This document shows, one piece after another, positions 23,289 to 27,531 of a stretch of 27,531 nt of DNA. Source of the stretch: CAYQPF01 sp964419225. GTDB lineage: Bacteria; Cloacimonadota; Cloacimonadia; Cloacimonadales; CAYQPF01. The position numbers and the translations under genes are program-made. Under the pieces are notes generated by a model. The model did no database searches, was not told the DNA's origin, and saw only the letters and a program-made list of their open reading frames with translations. Where the stretch lies: positions 1-27,531 of the forward strand of contig CAYQPF010000060.1 of assembly GCA_964419225.1 (NCBI GenBank), written 5' to 3'. Within the stretch, counting starts at the first letter, position 1. The number at the start of each line of letters is the position of its first letter.

Positions 23289-24365
23289 TCACCTCAATTT
23301 CTTTTTATAGCTGATTAGATAATTTGTGATCGAACTCGCTGCATCGGTATGTTTACAAAAGAAGAATTTACTTTTAAATAACTCATATTTTGATAACATC
23401 TTTTCCATTGTACTCAGCAAATTTACAGAATTAGCCTTTTTCTGTTCCAACACAAGTGCCACACCCTTACCCACCATTTCCATAGCATTAAAATACTGAT
23501 GATTTGCAGCAGCAGATGGTAAGGGAATTATTATTGAAGGTATCTGTTTACATTCCAACTCAGCCAGAGTTAAAGCTCCTGCTCTGGAAATTGCAATATC
23601 AGACGCATTATATATTTTTCCCATATCCTTACTAAAATCAAACAAATATAAGCCCTTCACCCCATTATATCTATCTTTATAATACTTGATATTACTTTTC
23701 CCGACCTGCCAGATTATATCAAATCCTAATTGTCGTAAAGCATTCAAATTCTTTTCTATCAAATTGTTAATAAACAATGAGCCCTGACTGCCACCAATAA
23801 TCAAGAGCTTCTTATGACTTGGAGCAAATCCGTATGGACTAAAATCCATGAGTTCCTTTTCTTCTACTACCGTGGAATTTATCGGATTACCTGTTACAAT
23901 TATCTTAGAATGTCCAAAGAATCCGGAAGCTTTTTCATTTCCCAGGAAAATTATTTTGGCAAATTTACCCAAAACTCTTGTCGTTATTCCAGGAAAGCTG
24001 TTCTGCTCCTGCAGGAAAAGAGGTATCCCTTTCAAAATTGAAACTATCCCTACAGGTCCGCAAACAAAACCTCCCGTCCCCAAACAAAGGTCAGGATTAA
24101 ATTCTTTAAAAATCTTAGTTACTGCTCTAATACTTTTTATCAGATGATAGGGAAACATAAAATGAGCCAAAGTAAATTTGCGGTAAATCTTCTGTACAGA
24201 TATCGCTTTAAAAGAAATCCCGCTTTCTTTGACCAGTTTTTCTTCCATACTGCCGGCATTACCAATATATAATATATCTGCATTTTTCTTCTGTAATTCT
24301 TTGGCTACGGCTAAAGCAGGGATTATATGCCCGCCTGTACCACCGGCTGATATTATTATTCTCAT
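23289..24365 (-). CDS. murG: lipid II synthase MurG (GlcNAc transferase)
   Basis: The protein has 358 residues and is a peripheral membrane GT-B enzyme that adds GlcNAc to lipid I. SAGGTGGHIIPALAVA at the N-terminus, QEQNSFPGITTRVL, IIGGSQGSLFINN, and AGALTLAELECKQIPSIIIP with the following AAANHQYFNA are the family G-loops and donor site. The start overlaps the ftsW stop by one base (TGATG). Conserved residues appear intact. Confidence 0.97.
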   Translation of the reverse strand: MRIIISAGGTGGHIIPALAVAKELQKKNADILYIGNAGSMEEKLVKESGISFKAISVQKIYRKFTLAHFMFPYHLIKSIRAVTKIFKEFNPDLCLGTGGFVCGPVGIVSILKGIPLFLQEQNSFPGITTRVLGKFAKIIFLGNEKASGFFGHSKIIVTGNPINSTVVEEKELMDFSPYGFAPSHKKLLIIGGSQGSLFINNLIEKNLNALRQLGFDIIWQVGKSNIKYYKDRYNGVKGLYLFDFSKDMGKIYNASDIAISRAGALTLAELECKQIPSIIIPLPSAAANHQYFNAMEMVGKGVALVLEQKKANSVNLLSTMEKMLSKYELFKSKFFFCKHTDAASSITNYLISYKKKLR

Positions 24366-25078
24366 CAGACTATCTTCCTTACACTGCTAATATTCAAAAT
24401 CACTCCCACTGCAAATGAATTAACAACCAGCGATGATCCGCCATAACTAATAAACGGCAATGTTAGACCTGTACTGGGTAATGCAGATATGGAAACCCCA
24501 ATGTTAACCAATGCTGTAATAAATATATTTACGGAAAAACCCATTCCTATCATTTTCAAAAAATAATCATCATTCGCAAACGAAGTCGTCATACATTTAT
24601 AAAAGAATCCTGTAAATATCATCAGGATCACAAAAGCTCCCAGAAAACCAAACTCTTCCCCAATTACACTAAAGATGTAATCCGTACGTGCATCTGGCAA
24701 AAAATAGTGTTTGGCTCTACCTTTGGAAGGACTCGTTCCAAAAAATCCTCCCATCGATAAAGCTGTAAGACTTTCACGAATTTGGTAATCATCTGCGGCT
24801 ACACTATCAGCACCAGCACCTACAACCTTATGAAATAAAGAATATTTCGAAAATATATCCATTCTGTTGCCACGATAACTTTCACCGCTTTTTATAACAA
24901 TCACACCCATAAGTAATATAATCACTAATGCTGTTAACAAAGTTTTAATTCTTGCTCCTGCCAGGAACAGCATGCTGATCAAAGTCATTGAGGTTACAAC
25001 TAAGATACTAAAGTGATGTTCTTTTAAGATTAATACAAAGATCACTGCCGGAACAAACCACAAAGGTTTCATATCCAA
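24365..25078 (-). CDS. ftsW: FtsW, C-terminal part (downstream of an in-frame TAG)
   Basis: This is the C-terminal 60% of the SEDS peptidoglycan glycosyltransferase FtsW, in the same frame as the fragment at 25112-25528 and separated from it by one TAG and 11 further sense codons. The coordinate start is a TTG; the first ATG is at 25072. LPDARTDYIFSVIGEE keeps the Asp (residue 283 of the rejoined protein) that matches the essential Asp of RodA/FtsW. SALPSTGLTLPFISYGGSSL is the conserved last-helix segment. Hallmarks that differ: LKEHHFS stands where families usually have a Pro-Asp (EPDxG/S). Several hydrophobic helices are visible. No good ribosome-binding site precedes the TTG, so this piece may not be made on its own. 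The rejoined length of 387 residues is normal. Confidence 0.85.
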   Translation of the reverse strand: MDMKPLWFVPAVIFVLILKEHHFSILVVTSMTLISMLFLAGARIKTLLTALVIILLMGVIVIKSGESYRGNRMDIFSKYSLFHKVVGAGADSVAADDYQIRESLTALSMGGFFGTSPSKGRAKHYFLPDARTDYIFSVIGEEFGFLGAFVILMIFTGFFYKCMTTSFANDDYFLKMIGMGFSVNIFITALVNIGVSISALPSTGLTLPFISYGGSSLVVNSFAVGVILNISSVRKIV

Positions 25079-25111
25079 AAGAAGGGATGTAAAACCAGCC
25101 TTAGTTATTTG

Positions 25112-25528
25112 CTATCTCTTTTTATCAAGGTAGTTGGCATAATACAGTATTAAGAGGTTGGAGGCTAACATACTGGGTTGAATTGTAACACCCAAAAAAC
25201 GGATCCATCTCGTACCACCCTTAACTGAATCATTTAAAAACACCATACATAAAAGCACCACAGTTCCCAAGAGTGCAATAGAAATATATTTTCTTAATCT
25301 TTGTAAATCCAGATAATTAAAAGTTACATACATTGTGCCAATTGCAAATAAGAACCACATGGCTTGTTTACCCAAAAAAGGCATTCTTTCTCTGGAAGCT
25401 CCTATATCAAGCAGCATAAATAATCCGAATAAACATAAGAGTATATACATCACTAATATTACATTATCGTAACTGATAATGTAAGAATGTGATTTCCGGA
25501 AAATACCCTTTTGTTTTTTATTAATCAT
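25112..25528 (-). CDS. ftsW: FtsW, N-terminal part ending at a premature amber codon
   Basis: 138 residues: a basic cytoplasmic start, then about four hydrophobic helices including VILVMYILLCLFGLFMLLDIGA. GGTRWIRFLG then TIQPSMLASNLLILYYANYL is the region where FtsW/RodA proteins carry QPSE-L-x-K. Here the Glu is Met and the Lys is Asn. The frame ends at TAG (25112-25114) after YLDKKR, in the cytoplasmic loop following that helix, and continues in frame as QITKAGFTSLLLDMKP into the downstream part. The start overlaps the murD stop by eight bases. Either a nonsense mutation, a sequence error, or suppression explains the break. Confidence 0.85.
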   Translation of the reverse strand: MINKKQKGIFRKSHSYIISYDNVILVMYILLCLFGLFMLLDIGASRERMPFLGKQAMWFLFAIGTMYVTFNYLDLQRLRKYISIALLGTVVLLCMVFLNDSVKGGTRWIRFLGVTIQPSMLASNLLILYYANYLDKKR

Positions 25529-26867
25529 TTTTCAACTCGTTCACTATTCTTTTGAATTCATTACCACGATGCTCAAAATTGTTAAACATGTCATAACTGG
25601 CACAAGCCGGTGATAATACTACATAATCTCCAGAATCACTATCCCTAAAAGCGGTTTGAATACAATCTTCAAAAGTTTCAAACTCACAAATCGGCAATAT
25701 GTTCTGAAAGGCTTGTAACATCTTCTTTCTCGTTGACCCAATCAAATAAATCTTCTTTACATATTCCTTCAAAAATGGATTTAGAATTGCAAAATCCTCT
25801 CCTTTATCAGACCCGCCCATGATTATCCGGATAGGCTTATCAAATGATAGTAAAGCATACTTTACCGAATCACTATTAGTGGCTTTCGAATCATTAATAA
25901 ACTTTACTCCTTTAACTTCGGCTACAAATTCCAGTCTGTGTGCTAATGATGTAAAAGAGTTTAAGCCCTGTAAAAGCTTCTCAACAGGTATTTGTAATCC
26001 AGATACAGCGAGTAAGGCTGACATTGTATTCGCAAAATTATGTGGTCCTCTTATATTAAGAATGTCTGTAGAAAAGCTGAATCTTGCATCTCCAGCAGGA
26101 AAATAAATATTACTATTGTTGGCAATATAAGAATCAGTTACATTTCTTAAAGAAAAATACTTTTTCTTCGCTATAACATTGTCTTCAAATTTCTTAATAA
26201 CAAAATCATCCAAATTCAATACTGCCAAATCTGTACTTTCCTGATTCATGAATACTCTGAATTTGGACATTGCATAATGATCAAAACTATCGTATCTGTT
26301 CAAATGATCAGGAGTGATATTCAGCAAAACAGCCACTTCCGGTCTGAATGTATCAATTAAATCCAATTGGAAACTACTCAATTCCAATATTATATAATCA
26401 TATGCATCTTTTTCTATAGGAAATCCGCAAAATGCATCACCTATATTACCTGCTAACAGTGTTCTATAGCCTGCTACCTGAAGTAAATGTGCTATCAGGC
26501 TCACAGTGGTTGACTTCCCATTAGATCCCGTAACTGCAATAATTTTACTGTCGGCATGTTTTATTCTATAGCCAAACTCTATTTCACTGATCAGCTTTAT
26601 CCCTTTACTCTTTGCTTTAACAATCACGGGTGAAGTTAAGGGGATTCCGGGACTAACAATTATTGTTTCACAATTGAACAGACGGTCACTATGCCCACCG
26701 AATTCACATTGGAACTCTGCCAATAATTCCTGTGAATTGGCAATTTCTTCTTCAGGTTTCAACTCACTTAAAAATGGGATTCCCCCCATCTCTTTGATTT
26801 TTTTTGCGGCAGCTATACCACTTCTGGCTATTCCTAAAATTCCTATTTGTTTATTAATCAATTCCAT
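25521..26867 (-). CDS. murD: UDP-N-acetylmuramoylalanine--D-glutamate ligase MurD
   Basis: The protein has 448 residues. I chose ATG 26867 over 26906 because it follows AAGGTGGGG directly and avoids overlapping the mraY coding end. Motifs: QIGILGIARSGIAAAKKI (N-terminal Rossmann), AVTGSNGKSTTVSLIAHLL (P-loop), ELSSFQLDLI, NITPDHLNRYDSFDHYAMSK, FINDSKATNSDSVKYAL and IMGGSDKGEDF, ending with LSPACASYDMFNNFEHRG. It adds D-glutamate to UDP-MurNAc-L-Ala in the cytoplasm. All key residues are intact, in contrast to the two membrane-protein genes on either side. Confidence 0.96.
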   Translation of the reverse strand: MELINKQIGILGIARSGIAAAKKIKEMGGIPFLSELKPEEEIANSQELLAEFQCEFGGHSDRLFNCETIIVSPGIPLTSPVIVKAKSKGIKLISEIEFGYRIKHADSKIIAVTGSNGKSTTVSLIAHLLQVAGYRTLLAGNIGDAFCGFPIEKDAYDYIILELSSFQLDLIDTFRPEVAVLLNITPDHLNRYDSFDHYAMSKFRVFMNQESTDLAVLNLDDFVIKKFEDNVIAKKKYFSLRNVTDSYIANNSNIYFPAGDARFSFSTDILNIRGPHNFANTMSALLAVSGLQIPVEKLLQGLNSFTSLAHRLEFVAEVKGVKFINDSKATNSDSVKYALLSFDKPIRIIMGGSDKGEDFAILNPFLKEYVKKIYLIGSTRKKMLQAFQNILPICEFETFEDCIQTAFRDSDSGDYVVLSPACASYDMFNNFEHRGNEFKRIVNELKND

Positions 26868-26877
26868 CTTCCCCACC

Positions 26878-27507
26878 TTAGCGAAGTTTAATTGTAGCCA
26901 ATCCAATGGCTGTTAACAATGCGGCTATAATCCAAAAACGAATAACAATTTTCTCCTCAGACATTCCTTTCATTTCAAAATGATGGTGAATAGGTGCTCG
27001 TAAAAACACCCGTTTACCAGTTCCAAATCTTATTCTGGTATATTTGAAATAGTAAGTTTGAATCATTGAGGATAACGCTTCCACTACAAATATCGCACCA
27101 ATCATTCCAAAAAGAATTTCTTCTCTGAGCAAGATTGCCAACACAGCCAATAATCCACCCAGGGTAAGAGACCCTGTATCTCCCATAAAGATCTCGGCCG
27201 GTTTTGTATTGAACCAGAGAAATCCTAAGACAGTGCCTATCATTCCTGCTGTAAAAATTGTCAATTCTCCAGCTTCCTGAATATATTCCATTTGAAAATG
27301 TTGAGATAATATAAAATTACCCTTGATATATGCCAGTACTGCTAAACCAAAGGTCGCAAAAGCAATTGTCCCGGGTGCCAAGCCATCTAAGCCGTATTTT
27401 AGATTCACAGCATTGGTTGTACTCACATGCATAATAATCTCTAACGGGAACAATAACGAATATAACCACAAACACAAAATCCTCCAAAACTGTAACTTTA
27501 ACGTAGT
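26878..27507 (-). CDS. mraY: MraY, 5'-truncated by the window edge and frame-disrupted
   Basis: C-terminal half of phospho-MurNAc-pentapeptide transferase, the integral membrane enzyme making lipid I. Well kept: FLWFNTKPAEIFMGDTGSL (Mg-binding Asp), LRAPIHHHFEMKG (HHH motif), and the last helix ending GLATIKLR. Odd: the near-invariant NAVNLTDGLDGLA reads NAVNLKYGLDGLA. Upstream of it the frame meets TGA at 27508-27510. Between about 27425 and 27490 the best MraY-like reading seems to leave this frame and return to it (LEDFVFVVIFVIVP in another frame), suggesting two compensating indels. The rest of the gene lies beyond base 27531. The boundary given is the open stretch of the frame, not a true start. 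Confidence 0.8.
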   Translation of the reverse strand, partial: TTLKLQFWRILCLWLYSLLFPLEIIMHVSTTNAVNLKYGLDGLAPGTIAFATFGLAVLAYIKGNFILSQHFQMEYIQEAGELTIFTAGMIGTVLGFLWFNTKPAEIFMGDTGSLTLGGLLAVLAILLREEILFGMIGAIFVVEALSSMIQTYYFKYTRIRFGTGKRVFLRAPIHHHFEMKGMSEEKIVIRFWIIAALLTAIGLATIKLR

Positions 27508-27531
27508 TCAATCAACTCTTGCCGTGATAAA

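Noticed and set aside
25112..25114. Global reassignment of TAG to an amino acid
   Set aside because: At least three other genes in the window end naturally at TAG with normal length, so the ftsW TAG is a local event.

Overview
This window most likely comes from an uncultured bacterium of the FCB (Fibrobacteres-Chlorobi-Bacteroidetes) superphylum. Candidatus Cloacimonadota (WWE1) is my best guess. The first gene ends in a YPNPFNP-type C-terminal sorting domain closing in KKIVLMK, a signature of type IX secretion cargo in that superphylum. Base composition is AT-rich, Shine-Dalgarno sites are clear, and a classical Gram-negative-style division and cell-wall cluster is present. No rRNA, tRNA, CRISPR array or transposase was seen. 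The assignment is inference.

Layout. (1) 1-4.7 kb, accessory, plus strand: a secreted Omp28/thioredoxin-like protein with a sorting domain, an MNT-HEPN toxin-antitoxin pair, and a lone radical SAM/SPASM protein flanked by an imperfect direct repeat. (2) 5.0-13.6 kb, one plus-strand catabolic operon ended by a strong terminator at 13610-13642. It holds a DUF2877 protein (AllH-like), FdrA/AllF-like, DUF1116 AllG-like, a cyclase-family metal hydrolase, and the FAD, [2Fe-2S] and molybdopterin subunits of a xanthine-dehydrogenase-type molybdenum hydroxylase. The first three match the E. coli set assigned to oxamate carbamoyltransferase, so the operon plausibly oxidises, opens and then phosphorolyses a ureido-containing N-heterocycle. 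The substrate is unknown and no carbamate kinase is present. (3) 13.8-17.4 kb, a tightly coupled plus-strand operon: NYN nuclease with a cold-shock-like domain, a fused GT-B glycosyltransferase-Ppx/GppA protein, and a short DAHP synthase. (4) 17.8-27.5 kb, the minus-strand dcw cluster, in transcription order mraY-murD-ftsW-murG-murC-murB-ftsQ-ftsA-ftsZ, with start/stop overlaps throughout. A bidirectional terminator at 17795-17829 separates it from region 3.

Most notable points. ftsW is split by a single in-frame TAG and also departs from family hallmarks. The mraY fragment at the window edge loses its frame and carries KY where the family has TD. The glycosyltransferase-Ppx/GppA fusion looks unusual. 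Non-coding and gene-end sequence carries many short tandem repeats, mostly of 7-bp period. Two copies of one such repeat lie in frame inside the AllH-like gene, and another forms the end of the AllG-like gene.
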